Origin: Chaenocephalus aceratus
Taxonomy: Eukaryota > Chordata > Actinopteri > Perciformes > Channichthyidae
DNA length: 64,000 nucleotides
Direction of reading: 5' to 3'
NCBI GenBank assembly: GCA_023974075.1
Contig: CM043807.1
Location: forward strand, 6,482,797-6,546,796
Under the pieces are notes generated by a model. The model had not been told where the DNA came from. It did no database searches and was given only the letters and a program-made list of their open reading frames with translations. The position numbers were made by a program, and so were the translations under genes. Shown here in pieces: positions 1-11,920 of the stretch. Position 1 is the first letter of the stretch. Every line of letters starts with the position of its first letter.

Positions 1-1884
1 ACAGGCACGCATACATTTGTTGAAAAAAATACAGCCTTGTGCTTTACTGTAGCGATGGTGTGCTCTAAGTTGAAGCAAGGTAAACCTTTTCAATAAAATG
101 GCAACTTCCATAAGTCACAAGGTTGCAGATGAATTGAAGATATGACGTGGTGCATACATCAATGCCACACACGATACATTGAGCAAACCTACAGGACATT
201 TGAACATAAATAAGTTGTGTAAAGTTTATCCAAACCATCTATGTCTTGTCTTTGTTCATTTTAACGAGCGCATGCATCCTTTAAAACGCCTGTGCTCCTC
301 AGTGTGTGGAGCTGCTTCCTTGTAAACTTCTCTCATCCCTCTGACTTCACTGTAGTTATTAAAGGATACAGATTGTTTCACAGCAATAATGACTTGGAAG
401 TGAGTTTCTAGCCAAACTTTTAGGTTGCCAGGCAACTCGATCGACACCAGCGACCGTATATGGACGTTTCTTATTTTATCTTAGCTTTCAACTTCCTATC
501 ACTGACTCTTGACTCTTCTGACAAGTCCCATGTTTTTTCTCTGTAAAGCATTATGTCTTAAACTGGTCAGGTACTGGTTCTAAATCTCCTTTTCTCAGTG
601 TTTCTCACACTATTATGTTGCTATCTCTTACATTCGTATACCATCTCTCTCTTTTCCATATGTCTTTCTTTGTCTTTTATTGTTTCTTTTTGTTCCAAAA
701 ATGTGCATGTTAGTTAAAGGTTGGCGATATAAGGGCATCCAACTTAAGAATAACTTATACTACTTTCACTGGACCTATTTGTATATTTTGGCCTGTATTT
801 GAAATGAAATTCTCCTAAAATTCCTGGTTTTAATCATACACTTTTAAAAGCTGTCCCATTTGAACTGATCAGAGACTGGGGATTGTGCCACAAATAACCA
901 CTCTACAGTTACAAATGTTGTATCAAAGCCAAAACATTGATTACAACATATTTTCACTTCAAATATGTTCCATGTCTTTACCCGCACATTCAGGTCAATT
1001 CAGTTAATACATTTCCTCTGATTAATATTCATAAAGGCACACTTTAGGGAGAATACAAAGTCTCAGCCCTGTAACCTCAGTTTTGTCTGATTTTTTCTCT
1101 AAAGGAATTGTTCATGCCTTTAGCTAAAGTATGACATGTAACGCAGCCAACCTGTTCACTTTAATAAAGCAATATAGCATCATCACTAGTGTAGCAATGG
1201 AAGGAGATGTTTTTCTAATGATATGGCCAAGGGGTAACAGGGTGATATGCACATGAAAGCATCCCCCTTCTCTTTCCTCTCCTGTCTCCTCCTCTCTCTG
1301 CTTCTTATCTGTTCACTTCTCCTTCTCTCTCAGCCTCACTCTTTCCATACATGCTCCCTGATCTAATTAAAATGCCATCTTCAGTTCACTGGTGAGCCCC
1401 CTCCCCTCTTCTCTCTGTGCTCTGCTGCAGTGTAAACACGCTGTGTCATATTTAAAGTCTGAATCTGCTGTGTCATGATTTGAAAGCTAAGCGGCTGATC
1501 CGCCATGTTTGACAATTTGTCTGTGCCATGTTTCGGTGGACTGTGGCACGCTCAGGGCCATTGTCGCCACCCTGGAACTGATCTGGAGGTGAGAGCCTGT
1601 TGATGTCATGTTGAGGCCTGCAGCTATGGATTCAACTCACTTCACAAACATTATAGTTTGAATTCCTAATATTTGTCCTTTCGAAATGGGCTGAGTTTTT
1701 TTTAAAGATCTTTCAACACAGACTTATGATGTCGTCAACTATCTCTCACTCCTTTTCTGTAATTTGCTGCCCCATTCGAACATACACAAACACACACACC
1801 ATCACACAAGTAAACATGTGTACAGAACAATGAGTTGAATTCATGAGAGATGTTGAAAAATGTGTACTTCAGTGCAATCGTGGT
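1..1884. other. Unique-looking intronic DNA
   Basis: No coding frame, RNA gene or recognisable transposon. The block at about 1370-1620 is less AT-rich than its surroundings, non-repetitive and free of long open frames, so it is a reasonable candidate for conserved non-coding sequence. That is inference only. Confidence 0.4.
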
Positions 1885-1936
1885 CTGTTACCTGAATTTC
1901 CCTACGGGGATCAATAGAGGTTTATCTTACTTATCC
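1885..1936 (+). repeat. LINE/SINE-type 3' tail
   Basis: The sequence TGAATTTCCCTACGGGGATC followed by AATAGAGG and a TTATCTTACTTA tail matches the stem-loop plus short tandem tail seen at the 3' end of many fish L2/Rex-type retroposons. The body of the element is not recognisable upstream, so this is a severely truncated copy or a chance resemblance. Confidence 0.45.
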
Positions 1937-2675
1937 ATTTTTTAGAAGAAGATTTACTACTTTTCTCTTTTTTATATCATTTTAAACTAAATACTTACTT
2001 AATTGACTACAAGACAAAACAATTCATTTATTTATCAAAAAAGAATCTGCTGATTAATCCATGATGTGGTTCAGCCTTATCCTAAGTCATACAGAATCAC
2101 GTACTGTACACACCTGCCTGGAGGCAACACAACAACATCCTGAACCCTTTGGTCCAGAATATTTAACACAGGAGTCAGGGACATCTCCAAGGTCTTCTTT
2201 TGTCTTCCCTGATACTGTAAGGGTTTAGCTTTTAGCTTGACTTCCACGCAAGTATATTTATTCGAACAAAAGGTTGTAGTCGGATTGACCAACACACCCA
2301 GAGACAGCAGCTCTTTCTCCACCCTGTGTTGATCTGCTGCTATCTCATCAGCTTCCAATGAAAGCCGACAGATTGCCAGTTTAAAGGCAGCTCTCCAATT
2401 GGTCCAGAGCTGTGATGTAACCTTGTCTCCCATACATTGATGAATGAGTGAACTCTAATCTAATTCTAATCTTCAGCAACCTCCAAGTCGGATTTAATTA
2501 TGAACTCAACAAAGATGGATTGAAATGCACACCCAACTACCTACCCACATCCACACACAAAGATGAGCATACAGTGCTGTAATGCTTTGAGGGAGGCCAA
2601 CACAGATTTAGATTTATTTAGCATGATTGGCCACATTTTCTTCATTCTTGCATTGTAGTAGCTTTCTAGCTAACT

Positions 2676-3519
2676 CAGGGGTCGGCAACCCGTGGCTCCG
2701 GAGCCCGCATGCGGCTCTTTAAGCCCTCTGCTCTGGCTCCCTTGAGCTTAGACAAAAATGAGAAGGAAATAAAATACAAATATTTGTAGGACTATTTATA
2801 TTTTGTTGCATGGTTGAAAATGTTTCGTATCTTGTATTTTGAGGTGATACCCAAAAACAAAACGGTTTTAATTAGGTCAACTAAAATTTGCGTCATATCC
2901 TGCTACGGTCCCGTACCAGCGCCTTTTCTTGCAGGCGAATAATTCGATGAGCGAACTATGGATAAATCAAAGAAAATAAAAGTACCGGAGGAACACAGAA
3001 GGTTTGATTCTGCGTGGTTGGTTAGAGTTATCTGCTTTCACAGCAAACGATGCTGGCTTACCGGTATGTTTGATATGTGGAGAGAAGTTGTCAAAGGTGC
3101 TGCAGCCTTTACGTATTGGAGGGAAAACACGGAAGAGGAAGACAGCTGACGATCTTCAGTCATCATTCAATCAGTTAACTCTTTTAAGGGTCAGCTATAT
3201 GTTTTATTTATTTCAAAGCGGGCCTATTTGAATTATATTCATTTTCTTCAAATGTGCAGAGGACTCCCCAACTGCTGTGTTGATTTATTTTAAAGTTGGC
3301 CTGTGTATTTTTTTTTTATTCTCCTTATAAGAGTTTCTTGTTTATTATTAGAGGTAAACAGTTTTCTGTTATGTATAAATAATAAATGTATAACAATAAC
3401 AATATATACAACTTTATAAGCTACCAAGCTATCAAATATGTTTTGGCGGCTCCAGACAAACAAGATTGGTGGAAAAGGGGTCAAAATGGCTCTTTTGGTC
3501 AAAAGGTTGCAGACCCCTG
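2676..3519 (+). mobile_element. hAT (Charlie-type) transposon remnant with 8-bp TSD
   Basis: Termini are CAGGGGTCGGCAACC on the left and, reverse-complemented, CAGGGGTCTGCAACC on the right. The insertion is flanked by an exact 8-bp duplication AGCTAACT (2668-2675 and 3520-3527), diagnostic of hAT transposition. Internally (2958-3190) a + strand frame begins MDKSKKIKVPEEHRRF, then shifts frame and reads GLPVCLICGEKLSKVL, the start of a BED zinc finger as in Charlie/ZBED-type transposases. At 844 bp most of the transposase is missing, so it is non-autonomous. Confidence 0.88.
2958..3190 (+). pseudogene. hAT transposase N-terminal fragment (BED finger, frameshifted)
   Basis: The N-terminal MDKSKKIKVPEEHRRF frame runs from 2958. 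After about 18 residues the homologous reading continues in another + frame (ANDAGLPVCLICGEKLSK), so at least one frameshift separates the start from the Cys-X2-Cys of the BED finger. The histidine half of the finger and the catalytic RNase-H-like domain are absent. It sits inside the hAT element at 2676-3519 and cannot encode a functional transposase. Confidence 0.6.
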
Positions 3520-3728
3520 AGCTAACTGAAAAGCTCTACAGTACCATTTGAGCAATCAAAGTGTGAAACCATTTCTCAAATCACTCGAAACGTTTCCCCT
3601 AAATAGGACAGGGAGATAAAAATAACACATATATTCAAATGTTTGGCATCTTTAAAAGAAATCAGCTTCAAGCTGTCTCACACTTTATCTAATTTAATCT
3701 TTTCTGTCTCATTACATTTTCCTGTTTC

Positions 3729-3730
<2 letters not shown>

Positions 3731-3800
<70 letters not shown>

Positions 3801-3872
3801 TCCTCTCTCTCGTTTTTCTCTCTATCCTCTCTCTATCTCTCTCTCTATCTCCTCTCTCTCTCTCTCTCTCTG
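3731..3872. repeat. (CT)n microsatellite, imperfect
   Basis: About 140 bp of CT dinucleotides with scattered extra C, T or TAT interruptions. The Ser/Leu-rich and Arg/Glu-rich open frames across it are repeat artefacts. Confidence 0.95.
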
Positions 3873-6253
3873 TTGCTACCTGGCAACAAGCCTGGTTTCC
3901 TTGGTGATGGAGCTTAGTAGCCTCACATTTGCAGAGACGGGTGGTATGTTTATGACAACTGGGACACACAGGAAGCATGCAGCGAAGGCATGCTTATACT
4001 AGTGTAGGCCACTAGGATTACACATATACATGCCCACTGATATTAACACTTGTATGCATATGGCTTCTTAAACAAATGAATCATTCAATAAGTGCCATGA
4101 TGTAATTCCCTATTTTTAAATTAAATATCTTCAAACAAAGGCAGAATGAGGCAATAAACAATGTGGCATAGAATTGTGAGCACAAACAAACATACTTATA
4201 TTTACTTTCAGTCTAGCAATGTTTATAGTTTGGCAAAGGCCTTTATTGTAAACAGCTTCAAACTGCACATCAAACAGCTTCAGCCTGCACATCAAACTCA
4301 TCCAACACATTTGGGATGAAGTCGAGGCTGGACTGTGTCTGTGCCGCATCACCTACACTCAGTGCCCAGCCCCACTCAGGCTGTTGTGGACATGAACACA
4401 TATCTGCAGCCAGGTCCCAACATCATGTGGAGAGCCTCCCAGGAAACTGGAAGCTGTTACCACTGCATATAAATGCTGAAATATGCTTTCTAACACTCAC
4501 ATATGGATGTATTGTGTGGATGGTCCTCATACTTTATTTGCTGCCAAAAAACTCTCTGATACGGCACATTACTCAACGTGTACTCATTACAGTAAATGTA
4601 AAGTATGCTGAATAAGATTGATATCTGGTATGTACATTTTAAACATAAGAGGTAAACTGGCCGCCTGTAATATAACTCATCATAATAATGCACAAATTAT
4701 CAAAAATGATCTGAAAAGAGTATGTTTTTTTAGCCATCGTGTAAATTCTGCTTATACGGTCCCCCTTCTCTGCTTTCAGCTTTTGTCCAAGGTCTGCCTT
4801 TATTTATCAAATGAAGTGTCTGAGAGGTGTGCTACAAGAAGTATAAATTGTTAGTCACTGTAATGAAAGAACCATGAGAAATGATCTGCCTCTGTGACTT
4901 TCACACTAAAGTTTTAGGTTGTAGTCACAAGGGAGACAGATGGGCTGTGAAGAAGATGGGTTTGGCTACAGCGTGTCCGAGAGAGAAAGAGAGAGATGTT
5001 TATCACTCGGCAGATACACACGCACCATCTCAAACTGTGGTGGTGCAGCTCTGCTCTGTTTACCATGTTTGGAGAAAGAAGGTGAACAAACGATTCAAAG
5101 AGCTAGAGAGAACCAGAGAGAGTCTCCAGTGTTAACATGACACTTTAATGAGTTCAAAGGGCAAAGAGCGATGAGGGAGGAGCACAGACAAGCAGAGGAG
5201 AGATTGTCTCTTTGAACTCAAAACTGCAACAGCCAAAACGGCCTATTCCTTTTAGGGTCCATGTTTTGTATTTAGTCTAACCACTCCACTATTTATAATT
5301 GCATGCAATTTCAATTAGCTTGCACAGGCAAACGTATTAGTGGCGCTTTATTAAAACCTGTTGGTTCAGAATGATAATAGCAGCCTCTACAGCTTTCCAT
5401 AAGTGTCATTAACTGACACTGGCTACTCCTTTCACTGTAATTGTCATTGGAGCTAATAGTCCCTGTGCGTGACTTCATTCAAGAGGCCCATTTATGTGAA
5501 TCTGAAAGAGAAACCTTCATACAAGCCCTATTCAAAGTGGAAATGTTTTAAGAGTTGTGAGTTGGTTCGGTATCCCAATGACAAGAATATTTTTCTTGTA
5601 TTTACAGTACATGTGTCCCATAACGCGAAACAATTATATAAATGTCTAGATATCTTAAAAAAAAAAAAGTGCTTTATTGCAATAGAGCCCAACATTCTTT
5701 CACAATGTCCTAAATAGTCACGTATATTACAATACCTTACATCACAGCATATAATCATGGTTTGGAAAATGCATACAAAATAGCATCAAAAGAAAGTGTT
5801 TTACTGTTTGTATAACAGCCGTCATAACCCTCGTGGGTAAAATACAAATCACAAGGATTGGCATCCAAGTTTGATACGGGCATATTTGAATGGATATGGC
5901 TAAAATAAAGCAGTTAAAATGCAATGTCTTAACTTTTCTCCACTGTGTTTTGTCCATCAATTCGCAGTGTTTGATGTGATTGACTGCTCTGACACCCTGG
6001 TTAGCAAAGTACACAGATTTGCTCCAATGGTAACCCCTCTCTTAGCAAGAGCAGTGTACTGCTGTACACAACCGGTGTAGATTGGACCTATCACCAGTTT
6101 AAAAGGACAAATGGTGTCCAGCTATGCACTGTTGCTATGTATGTAAGTTGAGGCAGCACTCAGCAGTCATATGTTAAACCCTAAACTTCGGAAGGCTTGT
6201 TTAATTGAATGATGATTCAAACAAGATAATGCTCTGTTTTTCATTCACACCTG
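3873..6253. other. Intronic DNA without recognised features
   Basis: No exon, RNA gene or diagnostic transposon end seen. Local features are a purine-rich GAGAGAAAGAGAGAG patch (4978-4996) and an A12 run near 5659. Short frames here have no recognisable domain. Confidence 0.4.
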
Positions 6254-6795
6254 CACTGTAAAAACTGTTGCTTTGGTAAAAATAATGTGTCAACAGTTTC
6301 CAAGTAATTGTAAGAGTTTAGTCAACTGTTGCATTTTTTGAGTTGGTGAAACTTACTTTTTTTGTTTTCCTCTACTCAAGAATGGTGTTACTTTGATAAC
6401 ACTTGTAAACAAATGCAAATTTTAGGAGTTGGGTAAACTCACTAATGTGATTTCTGCAGGTGAAAAGACGAGTTGAGCCTATAATTAAAAGCCAAGATAT
6501 GAAGTGTAACCAATGCAAATAACAATCTGCTAAGAACCACATAAGACAAGAATAATAAGTAAATTATAAAACACAATTGAGTTGCTGTATATACGACAAC
6601 CCTTTAAATATTTGATAGCATGAAACATTGCAGATTAAACAAATAGATTTAAAAAAGAGAATGTTAAGGACATGTTAATACATTTTATTAAAATGTGATT
6701 ATTTCAAAACAATTTTCATAAAACCGTACAAGTTTGTTAAAAGCACAACACATTAACATACATAAAGACACATGGTTATTACTTGATAGTTATAA

Positions 6796-7434
6796 CGGAG
6801 CGTCCACACTACAGCTCCAAAAATAGCTTGGAGCTGGGCGTGTCTGGAGCTTGGGGATTTTATTCAAGCAACACGACCAACAACCAATCACATGAATCTC
6901 CCGCCCCCGACATACAAAGCAAAAACCCCCGGGGATTTTATGCGAGCAATATATATATAAACTCCCCAAACAGGCGAAAACCTACCAGTTTCCCCCACTG
7001 TCTCTGCCACCTCCCTCCATGCCTGGTTCCTCCGGTTTGTATCCCGGTAGGTGAAGAGGGTCTGGTCATACAAAACCGGGTGATTTGCTACGGCAATAGT
7101 TAGTTTCTCCTCCGACTTTTTTTGAAATATAGAAATGAACGGCGGGATATCTCTCCCAGCTTAGACGCGGTTTGATTGGCTACGGCTTCAGCTGTCAGAT
7201 TTTGGGAAACGGGATTTGATTGGCTGGCGCTGGCTACTCCGGCGTCCAGGCGACCAGAAGTTGAACAATGTTCAACTTCTGGTCGCCTGGGACGCCTGAG
7301 ACGCCTCGCTCTGCTACCCACAATTCAGTTCGGCGAAAAAGCGCGGCTACGTGACGTCACCCATTGAAAGTGAATGGGCGCTTGGAGCAACTTGGAGCTT
7401 TCGACGCTGTCGACGCTGTAGTGTAGACGGGCCG
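6796..7434. mobile_element. PIF/Harbinger-type MITE, TAA target duplication
   Basis: The left terminus CGGAGCGTCCACACTACAGC and right terminus (reverse complement) CGGCCCGTCTACACTACAGC differ at only three positions. The element is flanked by TAA at 6793-6795 and 7435-7437, the 3-bp target duplication typical of PIF/Harbinger. It has no transposase frame, so it is non-autonomous. It contains a 45-bp near-perfect palindrome at 7246-7290 and a short tandem TCGACGCTG pair just inside the right end. Confidence 0.8.
7246..7290. repeat. Perfect 22-bp inverted repeat with 1-nt spacer
   Basis: The left arm starts CCAGGCGACCAGAAG and its exact reverse complement follows after a single A at the centre (…TTGAACA A TGTTCAA…). 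Allowing a one-base bulge, pairing continues outward for five more bases (7241-7296). It lies inside the Harbinger MITE. Confidence 0.9.
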
Positions 7435-8540
7435 TAACTGCATCTGGCTCGTGGGCAACGTATAGCTTCATGCTGTTGCATCACGAGCCTCTGTTGCACT
7501 TAAACCTATGCTATACAAACGAAACACTACATTGAGTACAAATCAGGACACACCACGTGTTTTCCTCAACAACAAAAATAAAATCCGTCAAACATGGATT
7601 TGCATCTATAGTGTTGCATAAGCATGAAAAATATAGTTTTCACTTCATATTGAATAATAACAACTCGATGCTGTAACTGCAGACGATGAGTTTAAATTGG
7701 GTACACATCTAGATCGTAGAAAGATAATAAATTGCTCACAGTAAAACAAACGGTGAAATACATACAGAGGAATTAATATCAAATAGGCGCATTAGTAACT
7801 TACTCTTACATAACCGCTGCATTATAGAGTAGTAGGGAATAGCTTTAGCGGAGGTATCTTACTGCACAAAATGCTCGGCACCAGAGCCTCTAAGCCCGCG
7901 GCCGCATGACGGTGCCCGGCCAACGCTTAGAGCAGCACAGGGGAACAGTTTGCGGAGTTGATTCTTAATACGTACTCTTAACATAACCACTTTTAACAGA
8001 ATTGGATTGGTAAGCACTTGATGCAAACTTTGCCCAACACCATTTGTGCGAAAAAATAGACTGCATGAGCATGACAGGGCTGAGTCTATCTTTAACAGCA
8101 AATTGGCGCTGGCATGCATTAAAATGTCAATGTTCCGTTCGTAACAGTGAGTACAAGAAAAGCAAATAACACTTGGTAGTTAAAAAGCAGTAATTAATAA
8201 CTCAGGTGGTATGCTTACTTGTTTTACGATGATTTGAAGTAGTTCAGAAGCAAGCACATGTACATCTGCCGCAAAATCGCTGTAAAGAGGAACCGGAAGT
8301 CTCACACCGCGGTATTCTCGTTTGAGGGCGTGTCATGACCGTGGCGTTGACAAAAGCCTTTTTATGAAGTTTTCCAAAACGTATTTATAAGAGAGTTCAG
8401 AAAATGTGACTATTAATTTATAAATTAATGAATTCTTAAAACATGTTATTTAAACGCACATTGAAAAATCAATTTAGGGAAAATAAATTACATTAGAAAA
8501 TAGAGTTTTAATGACTTCACCATCGGAACCGTTTTTACAG

Positions 8541-9116
8541 GGTTGATGCTGTCCAATACAACCACGGTCTGAAATATTGGCTCACTTCCTCTAACCTTTA
8601 GGCCATTGTTGCTTATTTTAGCAGGAGTGGTTGTTATGTGGCACTGTAGTTATATTAATAACAGCAAGGGGTTAAATAGTTGGGTATGGTTCAGGTGATA
8701 TTTGCGTGTGCGGGTGGCTCTGACTGTAAGTGGCCTCGTCTTCCACTGCTCTCTCCTTAACTGATCCTCATATCACAGAGAGGTTAATTGGAGAGGAATT
8801 ACCTCAACAAGTCTTAATGACACGCTAGCTACAGACACAGAGGGCTCTCTCCTTCAGCTGTAATGAGTCAAACTCAACACGTCTCAGTGGCTTGCTCAAT
8901 ATTTACCTGCTTCTCTGCCAGATGTGGGGGTTTGCCACTCGCTCAAGGGTAGACACTGCAGTTTATGGAACAGATCAGCACAGAGTTGAGAGTGGGGGAA
9001 ATCCTTTCATACTATACATTTCTTAAAGTGCACCTACAGTATCATGCTATTTTTAGGCAATAGCATAGGCCTCAGATATATACAAATATATAACAGATCA
9101 CCCATTCTAGCCATGC
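8541..9116. other. Intronic DNA without recognised features
   Basis: No open frame of interest and no transposon ends. The block 8750-8950 is non-repetitive and of balanced composition, a weak conserved-element candidate. Confidence 0.35.
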
Positions 9117-9124
9117 CTCATATC

Positions 9125-9679
9125 CAGGGCTGCACATTACTGGTGCACAGGTGCGCATGCGCACCCCCCGCCAAAAAAGGAGCACCGGATCATTTTAAAA
9201 AAGGCGCATTTGCGCACCAACATTGAGAGAGAGCGAGAGAAAAGAGAGATGAGAGAAGAGATAGAAAAGAGAGAAAATAGATATTAGCAAATTGCATAAG
9301 AACTGGTAAGATAGCAGGGTTTCCCACACATAGACTTTACTTGGGCGGGCCGCCCAGGTATATTAACGGCCGCCAAAGTATAATTTGCGAGCCATTTAGG
9401 TTGAATTTTTTTAATCCGTCCGCGTGCACTACGGCATCTGCGATCCCTCGCTCTACCCCTCGCTAACGCGTGAAGGTTCTGCTTTATGCGCTCCACACAG
9501 TAACCCTGTCCGGCGAACAGTTAATGAGCGTGATCACTAGCGCACTTACCCCCCCCCCCCATTCATAAAGTCAAGTACCCCTCAAAAGGTCCGGTTTATT
9601 TCATTTTAACGATGCGCACCAAGCAACATCTCCAGGTGCTCCTTTGAGAACCAGGGCAAACAAGTTATGTGCACCCCTG
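9125..9679. mobile_element. hAT MITE with 8-bp TSD CTCATATC
   Basis: The left end CAGGGCTGCACATTACTGG and right end (reverse complement) CAGGGGTGCACATAACTTG form terminal inverted repeats. The 8-bp CTCATATC is duplicated exactly at 9117-9124 and 9680-9687. Internally there is a GA-rich stretch (9225-9275), a segment starting CAGGGTTTCCCACACATAG (9318 on) that resembles the end of another hAT-type MITE and may be a nested insertion, and a C10 run near 9550. No transposase. Confidence 0.88.
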
Positions 9680-9774
9680 CTCATATCCCTCCATTTCACT
9701 TCCTGTTTCAAAAGTGCTGACTTAGGGTATAAAGCTTTAAAAACAAAAAAAGGATAAAAAAGGAGGGGGCTGAG

Positions 9775-10240
9775 CTCATGTGGGGGATTCTAACGGCAGA
9801 TACTGCGGTGATGAAACGCCATATCATGGATTATCAAGGATTATTTCTGAAACAGAACAGAGCTCAAAGGCTTTCTCTCTTGCCGGTTATACCAAGGTGA
9901 GTTCCTTTTTATTTCCTGCTTCTTCACACACATGCTCGGTGCAGTACAGGTTAGCTCTGAGTGTTAGCGATGCTAATGTAAACATGCACCAACCATATTA
10001 CGTCCAAAACAGTTGGGCAACGTTTCTGATTGCAACGTTTCTGATAGGGCCGTGGGTGTAAATATCATATCGGACGCAAATCTGGATCAGCTCCGTTGTA
10101 GCCCCGTTTTAGAGATTTGGGTACGGAGGAAAAGAGAGAGGGTTTTATTTTCTGACGCTGCGTGAGTTCCCCGACACACCGGGGACACATATTTATGTAT
10201 AAAAGACATCAAAAAGTGCATTTTGCACGATAGGTCCCCT
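9775..10240 (-). mobile_element. TTAA-type MITE, right end preserved
   Basis: The right terminus ends CGATAGGTCCCCT followed by TTAA (10241-10244), so the minus strand starts TTAA AGGGGACCTATCG. This matches the ends of the long TTAA element at 45795-50815 and a common fish family. I could not find the matching left end, and the left boundary given is approximate. No protein frame is recognised. Confidence 0.5.
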
Positions 10241-10249
10241 TTAAATTAA

Positions 10250-10560
10250 CTTAGAGGTTTATTTCAGTGTCAATTCTCCTAAATCAAGACTGAAGCCTCT
10301 TCTGTTTGCTGCTGCTTCTATTAAATCAAATTATATTCATATTTAACTGCACTATAACCTTTGTTCTTGTATTTGATACCTGTCTTATTCTATTTTACCT
10401 TTATCTTATTTGTGTTCTCTGATGATTATTGAAAAAATGTTTTTCAATGTAATTTTATAATGTGTTTCTGTTGTCATTTGACTTAATGCTTTTAATGTTT
10501 TTCGTATAGAGTAGCTCTTTGAATTGCATTGTCTTTAATCGTATATTTAGCAGGGACAAT
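10250..10560. repeat. Possible LINE (L2-like) 3'-end remnant
   Basis: The phrase CAAGACTGAAGCCTCTTCTG and the AT-rich tail after it resemble the degenerate 3' ends of fish L2-type LINEs. No reverse transcriptase residues are recognised; low confidence. Confidence 0.25.
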
Positions 10561-10659
10561 GCACATCAATGAACACTTAAAACAATAACATTTGACATAT
10601 AAAGTGCAAGAGAAGATATCCCTGTGTTAAAGTGTATTTAGCGGTGATTGTACGGACAC

Positions 10660-10674
10660 ACCACACACAAACAC

Positions 10675-10749
<75 letters not shown>
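10660..10749. repeat. (CA)n microsatellite
   Basis: About 90 bp of CA dinucleotides, interrupted near the left end. Confidence 0.97.
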
Positions 10750-11008
10750 AGTGTCTTTCTTCTTTCAGTGGGTCTCTGACCTTGGCAGAGAGGCTGGTAT
10801 GATTGGTAATTTCCCTGTGGTGTGTGTGTGTTGCGTGTTGTGTGTAATGTGCGTGTTTGGCCTGTTGGGGCCTGTAGGCCATGTTGTTGCCCTAGCCTGG
10901 TGTTATGGTCCATCTTTCTAGGCTGCTAGCCAAACAAGCCTCTCTGCTGATTCTCTAGTGATTTCACCATGATGGTTGTTGGTGTGTCTGATGGAAATGA
11001 GACGGCCC

Positions 11009-11912
11009 GAGAGATGGGGTCGTTACTAAAAAAAAGTAATATATTACATATTACAAATTACTTTAAAAAAAAAAAAGTAATATATTACACTACTTCGTTA
11101 CTCTCTGCATAAAGTAACTCGTTACTTTACTCGTTACTTTACTCGTTACTTTACTCGCAGGGCCGGCCCGCCCCTCCCTACAGGCAGATCACTCGTGTTT
11201 TTTTTGTAAATAACCGCCGGCATCAAGAGGAAGTAAAGTCCCCTGGTTTGTCCCTTATACCCTAACTGCCATGAGACAACTAAAAATCAAGTTTCCAAAA
11301 TCCGACACTGAGGTGGTCTTAACGCACCGGCAGATGACAGCGCTGACAAAGTCTGTTTCCCGCAGCGAGACGCTACAATACTAATTGTGGGATTATCATG
11401 TTGATTCGGCCACAACAGAAAAAAGAAAAACAAACTCGCTCTCTCCAGAGGGGCAGGTCAACCAAGAAGGCCAAACGGGCCCGGGCAACATTAGCCCGTA
11501 CCTATGCACGTCCCTGCAGCAGTGGATAACAGCTTCTGGCCTGGACACAGTTTGCACCTCACCGTCACATTCCTGTCTATTCTTCGGACAAACTCAGAAT
11601 AATGGACATACCTCCACCCCTCGAAAGTTATCGCTGACTCAGCCATGTTGATGCAGCACTGCACGTAGAGATGTGGACGCGCAGATCGCGCGCAGATTAC
11701 GTAACCTACATATAAACTTGCGGCGGAAACCCCTCTTGTCTGTCAGTGTGATTATGACTGATTTTATAAAAGTAACGAAGTAACGCGTGTCGGGACAATG
11801 TTAGTAACTGTAGTGTGATAACTGAATTATAAAATTAACGCGTTACACTACTCCGTTACCGACAAAAGTAATATTATTACAGTAACTTTGTAACGCGTTA
11901 CACCCAACTCTG
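11009..11912. mobile_element. hAT element (TAACGCGTTAC family) with 8-bp TSD
   Basis: The left end GAGAGATGGGGTCGTTAC and the right end (reverse complement) CAGAGTTGGGTGTAACGC are degenerate terminal inverted repeats. An exact 8-bp duplication GACGGCCC lies at 11001-11008 and 11913-11920. Subterminal regions are rich in GTTACTTTACTC and TAACGCGTTAC motifs, probable transposase-binding repeats. The 88-codon + strand frame at 11385-11651 has no recognisable transposase domain. Non-autonomous, 904 bp. Confidence 0.88.
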
Positions 11913-11920
11913 GACGGCCC

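Larger units (their letters stand above)
6256..8540. mobile_element. Probable TIR element with CTGTAAAAAC ends, hosting a Harbinger MITE
   Basis: The left end CTGTAAAAACTGTTGCTTTG (from 6256) and the reverse complement of the right end, CTGTAAAAACGGTTCCGATG (to 8540), agree at most of the first 20 positions. The CTGTAAAAAC start resembles short fish MITE termini. I could not identify a clean target-site duplication, and the middle is interrupted by the Harbinger MITE at 6796-7434. The segment 7438-8520 shows no recognisable protein. Confidence 0.45.

Noticed and set aside
9318..9508. Separate nested MITE inside the hAT element at 9125-9679
   Set aside because: CAGGGTTTCCC and GTAACCCTG look like ends, but the flanking 8-mers do not match, so it was not listed as a separate element.
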